Assembly (NCBI GenBank): GCA_017397685.1
Contig: JAFQID010000047.1
Coordinates: 1 to 48,491, forward strand
Direction of reading: 5' to 3'
Source of the DNA: Bacilli bacterium
Lineage (GTDB): Bacteria > Bacillota_I > Bacilli_A > RF39 > UBA660
DNA length: 48,491 nt
In this document: positions 41,005-48,491 of the stretch, one piece after another
Layout of the letters: the number at the start of each line of letters is the position of its first letter
Position numbering within the stretch: the stretch's first letter is position 1
The notes under the pieces: model-generated
Seen by the model: only the letters and a program-made list of their open reading frames with translations
Database searches by the model: none
Told to the model about the DNA's origin: nothing
Program-made: the position numbers and the translations under genes

Positions 41005-41940
41005 TTAATAGAGTTTTGATACTGTTTCTATGTTGTTTTTTTCTTTTGTACTAAATATTACTTCTTTTACTTTGTAATTTTCAAGTATTGACTGTGATAT
41101 TGTGTATTTAACTTCTTCAAGTATTTTTTCTTCTGATATATCATCAAAAATGTATTCATTAAATATTAAGTTTATAGCATCTTTTGTTATTTCATAATCA
41201 TCTAAATTTAAGTTATTTGATAAATAGCTATTTAAATTGCTTTGATAGTTAACTGAACTTTTTAATTCTTTTATTATTATATCTATCTTTTCTGAGGATG
41301 TATTTGATATTTTAGTTACTGGTACATAATAATTAAAATCTTCATTTTCTTTTACAAAATATACCGTTGTTTTTGTAATATTATTTAAATTTGTTATATC
41401 GTATTCTTTATTTATTCCATAGTTTCTTGTTAAGGGATAATTAATTATTTTTTTACTATTAGGTAGTTCATTAAATAACTTACCATCCACTTTTAAATAT
41501 ATTTCGTTTATTTCATCTGTTTGAGTTAAGGTAAAGATTATTGCTTCTAGCATCTTTTCTTCATTGTTTTTTGTAACATTAAGAATTTCTTTGCTAAAGT
41601 CAATTGTAACTTTATCATTTTCTATTTTTATACTATTAATTTTTGTTCCTTTAGGTATTAAAGGAATGAAGTTTTTTAAAGTTTCATCACCCTCAATTAA
41701 TATATTTATTTTTTTATATATTTCATCTTCTAAATTTAGTGATGAAATATAAGTTTCGAGTTTAGATATATATCCATCTATATCCATCAAGTAAACTACT
41801 TCTTTTTCACCTTTTGTTTCATGAGTTACTTCTAGTGCTATATCTAAGTTATTATCTGATGGAAAAAAATAGAAAAGTAATAATAAAAATAATGATACAC
41901 TTGTTACAACTATTTTATTAATGCTGAAGTTTTTTATCAT
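41005..41940 (-). CDS. gerM: Spore germination/cortex protein GerM
   Basis: 311 residues: membrane anchor (about 8-26), then two GerMN domains. Repeat-like motifs are IPKGTKINSIKIENDKVTID with FTLTQTDEINEIYLKVDG, and later LKSSVNYQSNLNSYL with LNLDDYEI. In Bacillus GerM lies in the mother-cell membrane complex around SpoIIIA/SpoIIQ. GGTGAT precedes the ATG. It follows gerE by about 60 nt on the same strand, a neighbour set also seen in Bacillus. Confidence 0.85.
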   Translation of the reverse strand: MIKNFSINKIVVTSVSLFLLLLFYFFPSDNNLDIALEVTHETKGEKEVVYLMDIDGYISKLETYISSLNLEDEIYKKINILIEGDETLKNFIPLIPKGTKINSIKIENDKVTIDFSKEILNVTKNNEEKMLEAIIFTLTQTDEINEIYLKVDGKLFNELPNSKKIINYPLTRNYGINKEYDITNLNNITKTTVYFVKENEDFNYYVPVTKISNTSSEKIDIIIKELKSSVNYQSNLNSYLSNNLNLDDYEITKDAINLIFNEYIFDDISEEKILEEVKYTISQSILENYKVKEVIFSTKEKNNIETVSKLY

Positions 41941-42000
41941 ATGATCACCTATTTAACTATATGAAAATTATTTAAAAAAATGATTTCTATTTGAAATCAT

Positions 42001-42207
42001 TTATAGCGATATTTCTCCTAATTTAAGTAGTTCTATTACGGCGCCCGCTCTACCTTTACATCCTAGTTTTTGCATGGCGTTTGATACGTGATTTCTTACG
42101 GTTTTTTCACTAATATCTAATTCGTTTGCTATTTCTTTCGTTGTTTTACCTAAAACTAAAAGTTCAAATACTTTCTTTTCTCTTTTTGTTAATATATTAC
42201 TTGACAT
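42001..42207 (-). CDS. gerE: LuxR-type HTH regulator GerE
   Basis: 68 residues, a stand-alone LuxR-type DNA-binding domain: LTKREKKVFELLVLGKTTKE, then IANELDISEKTVRNHVSNAMQKLG. Size and next-door gerM identify it as GerE, the late mother-cell regulator of coat genes. The ATG at 42207 is preceded by AAGGTG; an in-frame GTG two codons upstream is within that SD. Confidence 0.87.
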   Translation of the reverse strand: MSSNILTKREKKVFELLVLGKTTKEIANELDISEKTVRNHVSNAMQKLGCKGRAGAVIELLKLGEISL

Positions 42208-42289
42208 AAACACCTTCTTTCACTTTCCCATCTTGTATTTTCTAAAATAGTTTATGTTTGTTTTTTGAAAGGGTGATGTTATATGCCTA

Positions 42290-42781
42290 TTAATTTTCAA
42301 ATTTAATTGTTATATATTTCTTTTCTGCAAACTCTTCTTGCACAGACCTCATTATATTGTTTGCTAGAGACGAGTTGTGTTCGTTTGATGCGATTGTAAC
42401 TTTTATTTCATCTCCATTCATTTCGATAAATGATTTTATTTTATATTTATCTAATATTTTTTCTTCTAGTAATATTTCTTTTCCTTTTGCTAAATTTAGT
42501 ATTTGTAATTCTTCAAATGCGGTATTTTTTTCTTCAGCTGTTGAAGATGGTGAAATTAATTTTTCTTGCAATGTTGCCATTACTGTTTCTATTTCTTCAT
42601 CTCTTTCAACTCTGAGTGCGATTAGTTTGTCATTTTGCGAAAGTGATACATCTATTTCTTCATTTACCGCTGTTGTTTCTTCTCCTTTAAAAATATCAGT
42701 TGGTAAAGTAATATAATATACTCCTAATACTAAAATAAATGAAAACAACGTAAGAAACCATAAGTTTTGTCTATTTATCAT
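42290..42781 (-). CDS. spoIIIAH: Stage III sporulation protein AH-like (SpoIIIAH)
   Basis: 163 residues: NLWFLTLFSFILVLGVYYIT is the membrane helix, followed by a coiled coil (STAEEKNTAFEELQILNLAKG) and a YscJ-like ring-building motif domain (YKIKSFIEMNGDEIKVTIAS ... IMRSVQEEFAEKKYITIKF). In the SpoIIIA-SpoIIQ channel it faces the forespore membrane. Normally the last gene of an eight-gene operon; here it stands alone next to gerE/gerM. GAGGTGG precedes the ATG. Confidence 0.85.
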   Translation of the reverse strand: MINRQNLWFLTLFSFILVLGVYYITLPTDIFKGEETTAVNEEIDVSLSQNDKLIALRVERDEEIETVMATLQEKLISPSSTAEEKNTAFEELQILNLAKGKEILLEEKILDKYKIKSFIEMNGDEIKVTIASNEHNSSLANNIMRSVQEEFAEKKYITIKFEN

Positions 42782-42843
42782 TTTTCCACCTCTTTGTTAT
42801 ATCTTATTATTTTTAGTTTAATTTTATTCATATTTTTTTTAAA

Positions 42844-42893
42844 TTAAAAATATGTAAAATTAATAAGATATAATTATTTTTACATATTTAATT
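42844..42893 (-). terminator. AT-rich stem-loop after DUF1015 gene (family copy C)
   Basis: AAATATGTAAAA-TTAAT (from 42848) pairs with ATTATTTTTACATATTT; on the minus strand a T-rich run follows. Same stem sequence as copies A and B. Confidence 0.7.
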
Positions 42894-42905
42894 GTTTTAT
42901 ATAAA

Positions 42906-44168
42906 TTATTTTATTTTTCTACTTTCTAAATAGAATCTTTTATCATCGCTATGACCCATTGAGAAAGTTTTTCTTGGAAGTGCTCCATCTAATATTACAG
43001 ATCTAAATAAATCGCTTTTTTCCATTTTCGGAAGTAAGAATGATATATTTCCTTCTTCGCTTCCCATTTGTCTTGTTATTTCATCTCCATGGATATAATC
43101 AATTTTTCCTTCATTTTCTTTTAGATATTCATCTAGGAATATTTGAAGAGAACCTACTGTTAGATTTGACCTAGGGTTTTCTATATATAGTTTCTTTTCG
43201 CCTTCTTTTGTTATGTATATAAGTTCTTGTCCTTTTCCTTCTTCATTAGTTATGTAATATGATTTTAGTGACTCGATTAATTTTGATGCATTTGTTTTAA
43301 AGATGACCCTATGTATTGGTTCAAAGTCTAGTGCATCACTATGAATATTAACTAGTTCTACTAAAGCGTATCTTGCTGGATGATTTTCTCTTTCTTCTTC
43401 TGTAAGTTCTTTTTTAATATCTTCCCAGCATGCTTTTGCGGTAGCGAGTGAGTGATTTCCGTCTCCCATTGCGAATAATAATGGATTAGTTTCATTAACA
43501 TTATATTTATTATTAAAGTATGACAGTTCTCCTAGTGATAGAAGTCCAGTAGTAATTTCGTCTATAGTATTACTACCTAATTTATATCCTTTTATGTGTC
43601 CTGCATCAAGCATTAAATCAAAATCATAAACTAAATCTTCACTACTTACTTTATTTTTTAGGCTTTCTATTATATTTTTCTTTTCATCATCTATTAATAT
43701 CATTATGTGTGGTAGTTCTAATAATGCGTTTTGTCTTACTTTTTTTCTTGGTGGTATACGTTCTATAACAGTTTTTTCTGTTGCTCTAACTAATGAGTTT
43801 GAACCTATGTTATAATCGTATGCTTCTAGGTCTATTTTACCTATTAAACCTTCTCTAACCTTACCTGTTGAGTCAGTTCTTTCTAGATAAATCATTGTGT
43901 CATTATATTCTTCAAATATGTTTTCTTTTAAATATTTTTCCATATTTAAGTTTATTTCTTTTATTCTTTCTTCAACATTTTCATCTTCTAAAAATACTTC
44001 TGGTAATATTAAATTTAATGTTGATGGGTTTTCTCCAACTAAGTTTTTTACTTTATCCCAGTAATCTAATTGTGATGTGTATTGATCACAAGCTATTACG
44101 CTCCATAAATTATAGTTTATTTCTTTTTTTGGTAATAATATATTACATTTCTTAAATGGCATTTCCAT
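42906..44168 (-). CDS. DUF1015 family protein
   Basis: 420 residues. Family landmarks: WSVIACDQYTSQLDYW, LYLERT-like MIYLERTDSTGKVREGLIG, FAMGDGNHSLATAKACWE (GDGHHRY-equivalent) and HSDALDFEPIHRVIF. No enzymatic function is established; it is cytoplasmic. The start at 44168 follows AAGGAGCG. It is the last gene of a run with an HPt-receiver protein, a pilin-like protein and a tail-anchored protein, though a 56-nt gap separates it. Confidence 0.87.
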   Translation of the reverse strand: MEMPFKKCNILLPKKEINYNLWSVIACDQYTSQLDYWDKVKNLVGENPSTLNLILPEVFLEDENVEERIKEINLNMEKYLKENIFEEYNDTMIYLERTDSTGKVREGLIGKIDLEAYDYNIGSNSLVRATEKTVIERIPPRKKVRQNALLELPHIMILIDDEKKNIIESLKNKVSSEDLVYDFDLMLDAGHIKGYKLGSNTIDEITTGLLSLGELSYFNNKYNVNETNPLLFAMGDGNHSLATAKACWEDIKKELTEEERENHPARYALVELVNIHSDALDFEPIHRVIFKTNASKLIESLKSYYITNEEGKGQELIYITKEGEKKLYIENPRSNLTVGSLQIFLDEYLKENEGKIDYIHGDEITRQMGSEEGNISFLLPKMEKSDLFRSVILDGALPRKTFSMGHSDDKRFYLESRKIK

Positions 44169-44224
44169 TTTATCACGCTCCTTAAAAATATTATAAAACA
44201 AAAAGTATTATGTTTCAAATACTT

Positions 44225-45001
44225 TTAATTATATGTGCCAATTGTTTTTTCTACGAATACTTTTATATCTCTTTCGTTAAATGGTTTTGTTAGAAGATCT
44301 ACTATCGGATATTTAAATGATTTTTCTATAGATTCTCTATCGTCATTACCAGTTATTATTGATACTGGTATTCTTACAAATAAATTATGCATTTTAAAAT
44401 ATTCAAGTAATTGATAACCGTTTACATTAGGCATGTTTAAATCAATTAATGCAGCATCTATTTTTTTATTAGGGTTTTCTTCAAGTATTTTTATTGCTTG
44501 TGCCCCATCTCTCGCGATTAATACTTCAAATGTGCTGTTAAATATTTTTTTAATAAAATTACTTACTAGGTCTGAGTCATCAACTACTAATATTGTTTTA
44601 TCTTTTTCAGTTACAATATCTTCTTTTATAATATTTGATGGTGCTTTTCCCATATACTGTTCTACAAGTGATATTATTCTACTTATTTCATTAATAAGTT
44701 CTTCATAGTGTTCATATACAAACATAACATTATTTGATTTACTATTCATTTCATGTTGATATGATAGGTCCGCTAGTTTTACAAAACCAAGGTATCTTGC
44801 GTCACTTTTTATTGAGTGAGCGTATATTGCATAGTTTGACATATCAGCAGATTCTTTATATTTTTTTAGATTATCTACTTTTTCACCTATTCCAGCTAAA
44901 AAATCTTCTAATGTATTATCATACATTTCCATATCGCCAAATAATTCTAGTGCTTTTTCTATTTCTACTCCATTATTTATTAAAAATTCTACATTTTTCA
45001 T
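44225..45001 (-). CDS. HPt-receiver fusion protein
   Basis: 258 residues. The N-terminal about 110 residues form an HPt domain with phospho-His in YAHSIKSDARYLGF. The C-terminal receiver (about 132-256) has the acidic pair VVDDSD, phospho-Asp in ALIDLNMPN, Thr in SIITGND and Lys in LTKPF. No output domain follows, so it is a phosphorelay hub rather than a transcription factor. No kinase is adjacent; the orphan kinase at 4640 is a possible partner but this is speculative. AAGGTAA precedes the ATG; 17 nt after the pilin-like gene. Confidence 0.88.
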   Translation of the reverse strand: MKNVEFLINNGVEIEKALELFGDMEMYDNTLEDFLAGIGEKVDNLKKYKESADMSNYAIYAHSIKSDARYLGFVKLADLSYQHEMNSKSNNVMFVYEHYEELINEISRIISLVEQYMGKAPSNIIKEDIVTEKDKTILVVDDSDLVSNFIKKIFNSTFEVLIARDGAQAIKILEENPNKKIDAALIDLNMPNVNGYQLLEYFKMHNLFVRIPVSIITGNDDRESIEKSFKYPIVDLLTKPFNERDIKVFVEKTIGTYN

Positions 45002-45018
45002 TTAAATTACCTTCTTTC

Positions 45019-45459
45019 TTAATTACAATTAAAGTTTACTCCGTTGTATGTAGATGAGTCTGTGTAATATCCTTCACTTTCTGTTCCACAAGCTAAATAT
45101 GTTTTATCTACTGTTCTATTATTAGTATCATCTTTAAACAATATTACTCCTTTGCAAGTTTCTCCTTTAAAGTTTATATCTTTTGTTATAAGTTCTGATG
45201 TTTTTAAATCACTTAAACAAATATATTTTGAAGTTCTATATGTATCTGGGCATATGTAAGTATTATCAATTGGAGATAAACAATAATCTTGTTCAAATAT
45301 TCTTGCTGCATCTAATATAGTTGATTCTTCAGACTCTATTGTTTTTATTACTCCTTTATTATATATTTCTATTACGTTTGGCATTACAACTAATACAAGT
45401 AATGACATAACTGCGATTACTGCAAGTAGTTCAATTAATGTAAATCCTTCTTTTTTCAT
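45019..45459 (-). CDS. Pilin-like protein with six or more cysteines
   Basis: 146 residues. Leader MKKEG then FTLIELLAVIAVMSLLVLVV, a prepilin peptidase site with Glu5. The mature domain has several cysteines (in QDYCLS, YICPD, YICLSD, ETCKG, LACGT and a C-terminal C), suggesting two to three disulphides outside the cell. Related to, but not alike beyond the helix, the pilin-like protein at 24713. No assembly genes are close. Part of an operon with a tail-anchored protein and an HPt-receiver protein. Confidence 0.8.
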   Translation of the reverse strand: MKKEGFTLIELLAVIAVMSLLVLVVMPNVIEIYNKGVIKTIESEESTILDAARIFEQDYCLSPIDNTYICPDTYRTSKYICLSDLKTSELITKDINFKGETCKGVILFKDDTNNRTVDKTYLACGTESEGYYTDSSTYNGVNFNCN

Positions 45460-45477
45460 TCTTACCTTCTTTCTATT

Positions 45478-45699
45478 TTATTTTAAAATAAATAATGCTA
45501 CTGTAAAACTTATTGTAAGAAGTACTATTAATATTATAAGTATTATATCAGTAATTTTCATTTTTTTCTTTTTATCAGTAATTACTTTTTCTTCTTTTAT
45601 TTCTATTTTTTCTATTATTGGTTCCATTTTTATTGTTTTTAAAAGTTCTTTGTCTTCTTTATCTTCTTCAAAATCTATTATTTCTATATTTTCATCCAT
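45478..45699 (-). CDS. Small tail-anchored membrane protein
   Basis: 73 residues. An acidic, lysine-rich cytosolic part (EEDKEDKELLKTIKMEPIIE) and a single C-terminal helix (about 50-72, IILIILIVLLTISFTVALFIL). No family is recognised. SD AGGATGTGAT and the promoter at 45733-45761 make it the first gene of the pilin-like/HPt-receiver unit (18-nt gap). Confidence 0.6.
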   Translation of the reverse strand: MDENIEIIDFEEDKEDKELLKTIKMEPIIEKIEIKEEKVITDKKKKMKITDIILIILIVLLTISFTVALFILK

Positions 45700-45732
45700 A
45701 TTTTTATCACATCCTATTTAATATATATTTTA

Positions 45733-45761
45733 ATAATAGCAAACTTCTACATATTTTTCAA
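45733..45761 (-). promoter_or_regulatory. Promoter of tail-anchored/pilin/HPt-receiver operon
   Basis: On the minus strand TTGAAA (45756-45761) and TATTAT (45733-45738) are 17 nt apart. Confidence 0.65.
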
Positions 45762-45771
45762 GACTTACTAC

Positions 45772-45800
45772 TTGACTTAATTAAAAAATTAATGTAATAT
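45772..45800 (+). promoter_or_regulatory. Promoter of tRNA-Ser
   Basis: TTGACT (45772-45777) and TAATAT (45795-45800), 17-nt spacing, 11 nt before the mature 5' end. Confidence 0.65.
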
Positions 45801-45811
45801 TATATTTGCTT

Positions 45812-45902
45812 GGAGACATACTCAAGTGGCTGAAGAGGCGCCCCTGCTAAGGGTGTAGGTCGGGAAACTGGCGCGAGAGTTCAAATCTCTCTGTCTCCGC
45901 CA
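45812..45902 (+). tRNA. tRNA-Ser (anticodon GCU)
   Basis: 91 nt with encoded CCA. Acceptor GGAGACA/TGTCTCC, anticodon loop CTGCTAA (GCU, reads AGC/AGU), long variable arm around GTAGGTCGGGAAACTGGCGC, T-loop TTCAAAT. Discriminator G. Confidence 0.97.
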
Positions 45903-45913
45903 TAATGTAAATT

Positions 45914-45936
45914 AGTCCTATTAAGGACTTTTTTTG
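45914..45936 (+). terminator. Terminator of tRNA-Ser
   Basis: AGTCCT-ATTA-AGGACT followed by six or more Ts. Confidence 0.88.
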
Positions 45937-45979
45937 TTTGTTTTTTATTTTCTTGGGAATAATAATTCTAGGTGATTAT

Positions 45980-46732
45980 ATGGCTAAAGTTAAAAGTTCT
46001 ATAAGTTTTGGTTTAATTAATATCCCAGTTGAGATTAATAATGTTGTTAGAAATAATGACACTTACTTTAATCAACTTCATAATAAATGTATGCATACTA
46101 TAAAACATATTAAATATTGTCCTATTTGCAAAGAAGAAGTTAATAGTAATGATTTAGTAAAGGGGTATGAGTATCAAAATGATGAGTATATAACTTTTAC
46201 TGATGAAGAGTTTGATTTATTAAAAAGTGATGATGAGAAAATTATTGAAATTGTTTCTTTTATTAATTTAAAAGAAATAGATCCTGTTTATTTTCAAAAA
46301 AGTTATGAGCTTAGTAGTGATAAGAACTCTAAAGCTTATGTTTTACTTAAAAAAGCTATGAAGAAGTCTGGTAAGGTTGCTTTAATTAAGACTGTTATCA
46401 GGCAAAAGTTTTATTATGCTATTTTGAGATTGAATGATGAAAGTATGATCATGACTACTCTTTATTTTGATGAGGAAGTTAATATTGATGATAAAGCGGA
46501 TGAAACGGTGAGTATTTCTGATAAAGAGATGGAACTAGCTCTTAAATTAATTGATACTTTAAAAGGAAAATTTGAACCTGATAAATATAAAGATGAATAT
46601 CAAGATAGGATTAAAGATGCGATTGATAAAAAAATATCTGGTAAAAAGATTAAAAAAGTTAAAGGCAAGAGCAAAAGAAGTGTTAGTGATTTAATGAAGG
46701 CACTTGAAGAATCTTTAAAGGATGCTAAGTAA
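45980..46732 (+). CDS. ku: Non-homologous end-joining protein Ku
   Basis: 250 residues. Homodimeric DNA-end-binding protein. Conserved bacterial Ku elements: ISFGLINIPVEINN at the start, HNKCMHTIKHIKYCPICKEEV (zinc-knuckle-like remnant), VKGYEYQNDEYITFTDEE, and a lysine-rich C-terminal tail that recruits LigD. ATG at 45980 follows TAGGTGAT. One nucleotide from ligD. Ku-LigD repair protects dormant spores in Bacillus. Confidence 0.93.
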   Translation: MAKVKSSISFGLINIPVEINNVVRNNDTYFNQLHNKCMHTIKHIKYCPICKEEVNSNDLVKGYEYQNDEYITFTDEEFDLLKSDDEKIIEIVSFINLKEIDPVYFQKSYELSSDKNSKAYVLLKKAMKKSGKVALIKTVIRQKFYYAILRLNDESMIMTTLYFDEEVNIDDKADETVSISDKEMELALKLIDTLKGKFEPDKYKDEYQDRIKDAIDKKISGKKIKKVKGKSKRSVSDLMKALEESLKDAK

Positions 46733-46733
46733 T

Positions 46734-47618
46734 ATGGATATTTTTAATAATAGAGATTTTACACCTATGCTACTAAGTGAACAAAAAGTGCCTTTTGATA
46801 GTGATGATTTTTTGTATGAAATAAAGTTTGATGGTATAAGGGCTTTATGTTTTATTGATGGAGATAATATACTTTTACAATCAAGAGGAAAAAATAATAT
46901 TACTCCCCTATTTCCTGAGATAAATGTCTTAAAAAAATTAACCAATAAAAAAGTTGTTTTTGATGGAGAAATTGTTATTTTTGATGATGGCGTGTCTTCT
47001 TTTAGTTTGATTCAAAAAAGATTGCATTTAAAAAATAAAAATAAAATAGAAGAACTTTCCAATATTTTTCCTATTACTTTTGTTGTTTTTGATATTTTAT
47101 ATGAGAATAAAGATTTGACTAATTTATCTTTAATACAGAGAAAAGAGATACTTGATAAGTATAATGATAAAGATGTTTTTGTTAAATGTAAATATTTTAA
47201 AAAGAATGGTATTTCTTTGTTTAATTTTGTTAAAAATAATAGACTAGAAGGAATGGTAGCAAAAAAGATAAATAGTAAATATTATATTAATAAAAGAAGT
47301 AATGACTGGATTAAAATTAAAAACTTACATCAAGAATATTTTAATATTTATGGATATATTGAAAATAAAGATACTATTAGTTTATTATTAGGTGATATAA
47401 AAAATAATATGGTTTTTTATGTTGGAAAAGTTAGTGTTTCTAAAAATAATGAATGTTATACTCTTATTAAAAACTCTTCTATCTCTCATAATCCATTTGT
47501 TAATTTTGATGATAAATATGCTATTTATATAAAAAATAAATATAAGTGTTTAACTGAGTTTTTAGAAAAAAGTGATGATGGTTATTTAAGGCATCCTATT
47601 TTCAAAAAACTTGAATAA
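46734..47618 (+). CDS. ligD: ATP-dependent DNA ligase (LigD ligase domain only)
   Basis: 294 residues. Nucleotidyltransferase motif I E-x-K-x-D-G-x-R in YEIKFDGIRA, motif III FDGEIVIFD, motif IV EGMVAKKI, motif V WIKIK, then an OB domain ending with DGYLRHPIFKKL. Polymerase and phosphoesterase domains of large LigD proteins are missing, so a minimal ligase is paired with Ku. The ATG at 46734 (AAAGGATG upstream) is preferred to one at 46722 that is too near the SD and inside ku. Confidence 0.9.
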   Translation: MDIFNNRDFTPMLLSEQKVPFDSDDFLYEIKFDGIRALCFIDGDNILLQSRGKNNITPLFPEINVLKKLTNKKVVFDGEIVIFDDGVSSFSLIQKRLHLKNKNKIEELSNIFPITFVVFDILYENKDLTNLSLIQRKEILDKYNDKDVFVKCKYFKKNGISLFNFVKNNRLEGMVAKKINSKYYINKRSNDWIKIKNLHQEYFNIYGYIENKDTISLLLGDIKNNMVFYVGKVSVSKNNECYTLIKNSSISHNPFVNFDDKYAIYIKNKYKCLTEFLEKSDDGYLRHPIFKKLE

Positions 47619-47658
47619 TTTTTTAATACTTGAGCAAAATATTAATGGAGGGATACAA

Positions 47659-48096
47659 ATGAATCATAATGTTGAATTATTAAATCATATTTATAAAAAT
47701 GCTGATATGGGTGTTAATGCTTGCGAAAGTATGCTTACTTATTTAAAAGAAAAAGACAATAAAATAAAGGATACTGCGGAAGATATTTTAAAAGAATATG
47801 AACAATTCAAAGAGTCTAGTAAAGAATTATTAGAGAAATATGATGAAAATTATGCTGAAACAGGTTTTATTGGCAAAATGATGTCAGATATGGGTATTAA
47901 AAAGGAAGTTAATGCTGATAATAGTGATAGTGCTATGGCAAGTATGCTTATTGAAGGACTTACTATGGGTAGTATTAATACCGAAAAGAAACTTAAAGAT
48001 TATGAAAAGAAAATTGATGGGAAAGTTAAAGATATTGCAGAAAATTTCTTAGAATTTCATCAAAGAGCTATAGAGAAACTAAAGGTTTATTTGTAA
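47659..48096 (+). CDS. Hypothetical four-helix protein
   Basis: 145 residues, all helical and acidic: VELLNHIYKNADMGVNACES, ILKEYEQFKESSKELLEKYD, MASMLIEGLTMGSINTEKKL and a final helix. The overall pattern resembles ferritin-like/DUF2383-type bundles but without clear metal-binding Glu/His pairs, so no function is assigned. GGAGGG precedes the ATG at 47659; the longer frame from 47611 lacks an SD. It follows ligD on the same strand and ends in its own terminator. Confidence 0.65.
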   Translation: MNHNVELLNHIYKNADMGVNACESMLTYLKEKDNKIKDTAEDILKEYEQFKESSKELLEKYDENYAETGFIGKMMSDMGIKKEVNADNSDSAMASMLIEGLTMGSINTEKKLKDYEKKIDGKVKDIAENFLEFHQRAIEKLKVYL

Positions 48097-48116
48097 AAAC
48101 TTTTAGTTTTTTATTT
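48077..48116 (+). terminator. Terminator after the helical-protein gene
   Basis: AAACTAAA (48077-48084) pairs with TTTAGTTT (48102-48109), followed by a T-run; the stem includes the gene's last codons. Confidence 0.6.
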
Positions 48117-48167
48117 TTACCTACACTTTTTTTGTTTATTTACATAATTTATTATAGGAGGTAAAAA

Positions 48168-48491
48168 ATGAATGATGCAAGTTATGAAAGAGCTTTATGT
48201 AAAATAGAGTCTTTCAAGAAAATAAATGGTAACAGTGGCTGTTGTTGTTTTGGTATGACAGGGCCTACTGGACCGACCGGACCTGCCGGAGGAGCTACGG
48301 GGCCTACTGGACCTACTGGTGCGACTGGTGCAACTGGAGCAACTGGTGCGACTGGACCTCAAGGAATACAAGGTATAGCTGGTGAAGTTGGGCCTACTGG
48401 TGCTACTGGTGCGACTGGGCCAACTGGTGCGACTGGGCCACAAGGAATACAAGGTATAGCTGGTGAAGTTGGTGCTACTGGAGCAACTGGT
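48168..48491 (+). CDS. Collagen-like protein (5' part, continues beyond window)
   Basis: The first 108 codons are present. A non-collagen N-terminus of about 30 residues includes CCC in NSGCCCFG; from about residue 31 the sequence is uninterrupted Gly-X-Y, mostly GPT and GAT, with inserted [13 protein letters not shown] units repeated twice. This is like the BclA/exosporium and other spore-surface collagen-like proteins of Bacilli, in keeping with other spore genes here. AGGAGG precedes the ATG. Local GC content is much higher than in neighbouring genes because of Gly/Pro/Ala codons. Confidence 0.9.
   Translation, partial: MNDASYERALCKIESFKKINGNSGCCCFGMTGPTGPTGPAGGATGPTGPTGATGATGATGATGPQGIQGIAGEVGPTGATGATGPTGATGPQGIQGIAGEVGATGATG
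48258..48491 (+). repeat. Collagen-type Gly-X-Y tandem repeat
   Basis: Nine-nucleotide-periodic repeats of the type GGNNCNACT encoding GPT/GAT, with two near-identical copies of a longer unit (around 48357-48392 and 48438-48473). Runs to the window edge and is a likely site of length variation. Confidence 0.9.

Noticed and set aside
48195..48452. Minus-strand Arg/Ser-rich reading frame opposite the collagen-like gene
   Set aside because: It is the complement of Gly-X-Y codons; no SD or promoter, and the plus-strand gene is clear.
48258..48491. CRISPR-like repeat array
   Set aside because: The periodicity is 9 nt and codes Gly-X-Y without unique spacers; it is a protein repeat. No CRISPR array was seen anywhere.

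Overview
The window is a very AT-rich, gene-dense segment of a low-GC Gram-positive (Bacillota) chromosome. Tryptophan is TGG, and TGA is used as an ordinary stop, for example in both DUF1292 genes and in the trhP1/trhP2 overlap, so the code is standard and not mycoplasmal. The gene order ireB-ruvX-yrzB-mltG-trmR-trhP1-trhP2-greA, the Bacilli-specific YlbD/YlbE pair, and spore genes (gerM, gerE, spoIIIAH, a collagen-like surface protein) point to an endospore-forming, deep-branching Bacilli lineage with a compact genome, such as the uncultured gut RF39-like groups. That placement is an inference. No phage, transposase, rRNA or CRISPR array was seen.

Layout. 1-2.9 kb: a lipoprotein transglutaminase with a DUF1292 partner, then tmRNA (ssrA) on the minus strand, overlooked easily because only short open frames cross it. 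2.9-5.8 kb (+): CDP-alcohol phosphatidyltransferase, a thioredoxin-fold protein, a membrane-anchored EIIB-like domain without its phosphocysteine, and an orphan sensor kinase behind three 10-bp repeats. 5.8-8 kb (-): a small Pro/Tyr-rich protein, a metallophosphoesterase-like protein with lost metal ligands, and a CPBP protease. 8.1-10.3 kb: tex. 10.3-12.9 kb: unknown gene, phosphodiesterase, first DUF1016 nuclease. 13-20.1 kb (-): the housekeeping block tig, greA, trhP2, trhP1, trmR, mltG, yrzB, ruvX, ireB, uppS. 20.3-25.9 kb: XRE regulator, T-box-controlled dut-tyrS, efp, rpmG, DUF2624-like, nfo, a pilin-like gene, ylbE, ylbD. 25.9-31.6 kb (-): divIB, murG, a phospholipid operon (acyltransferase, acyl-CoA synthetase, acyltransferase) and a DUF2207 protein. 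31.6-36.2 kb (-): unknown 332-aa protein, divergent GroEL-like chaperonin, and the TIGR03915/radical-SAM DNA-repair pair behind a promoter that contains a LexA-like dyad. 36.5-37.5 kb: second DUF1016 gene with a duplicated promoter and stem-loop. 37.7-40.7 kb: DUF4358-like lipoprotein facing a DHHW/MBOAT O-acylation pair. 40.8-45.7 kb: tRNA-Arg, gerM, gerE, spoIIIAH, DUF1015, HPt-receiver protein, pilin-like protein, tail-anchored protein. 45.8-48.5 kb (+): tRNA-Ser, ku, ligD, a helical protein, and the start of a collagen-like gene that runs off the window.

The most novel-looking locus is the radical SAM / TIGR03915 / GroEL-like operon: a chaperonin without GroES, without the usual C-terminal tail and probably with an altered ATPase site, translationally coupled to a DNA-repair pair and possibly under SOS control. 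Other strong points are the unusual tmRNA T-loop, the phosphoesterase pseudoenzyme, the Cys-less membrane EIIB, the duplicated DUF1016 cassette, and several short operator-like repeats at promoters.
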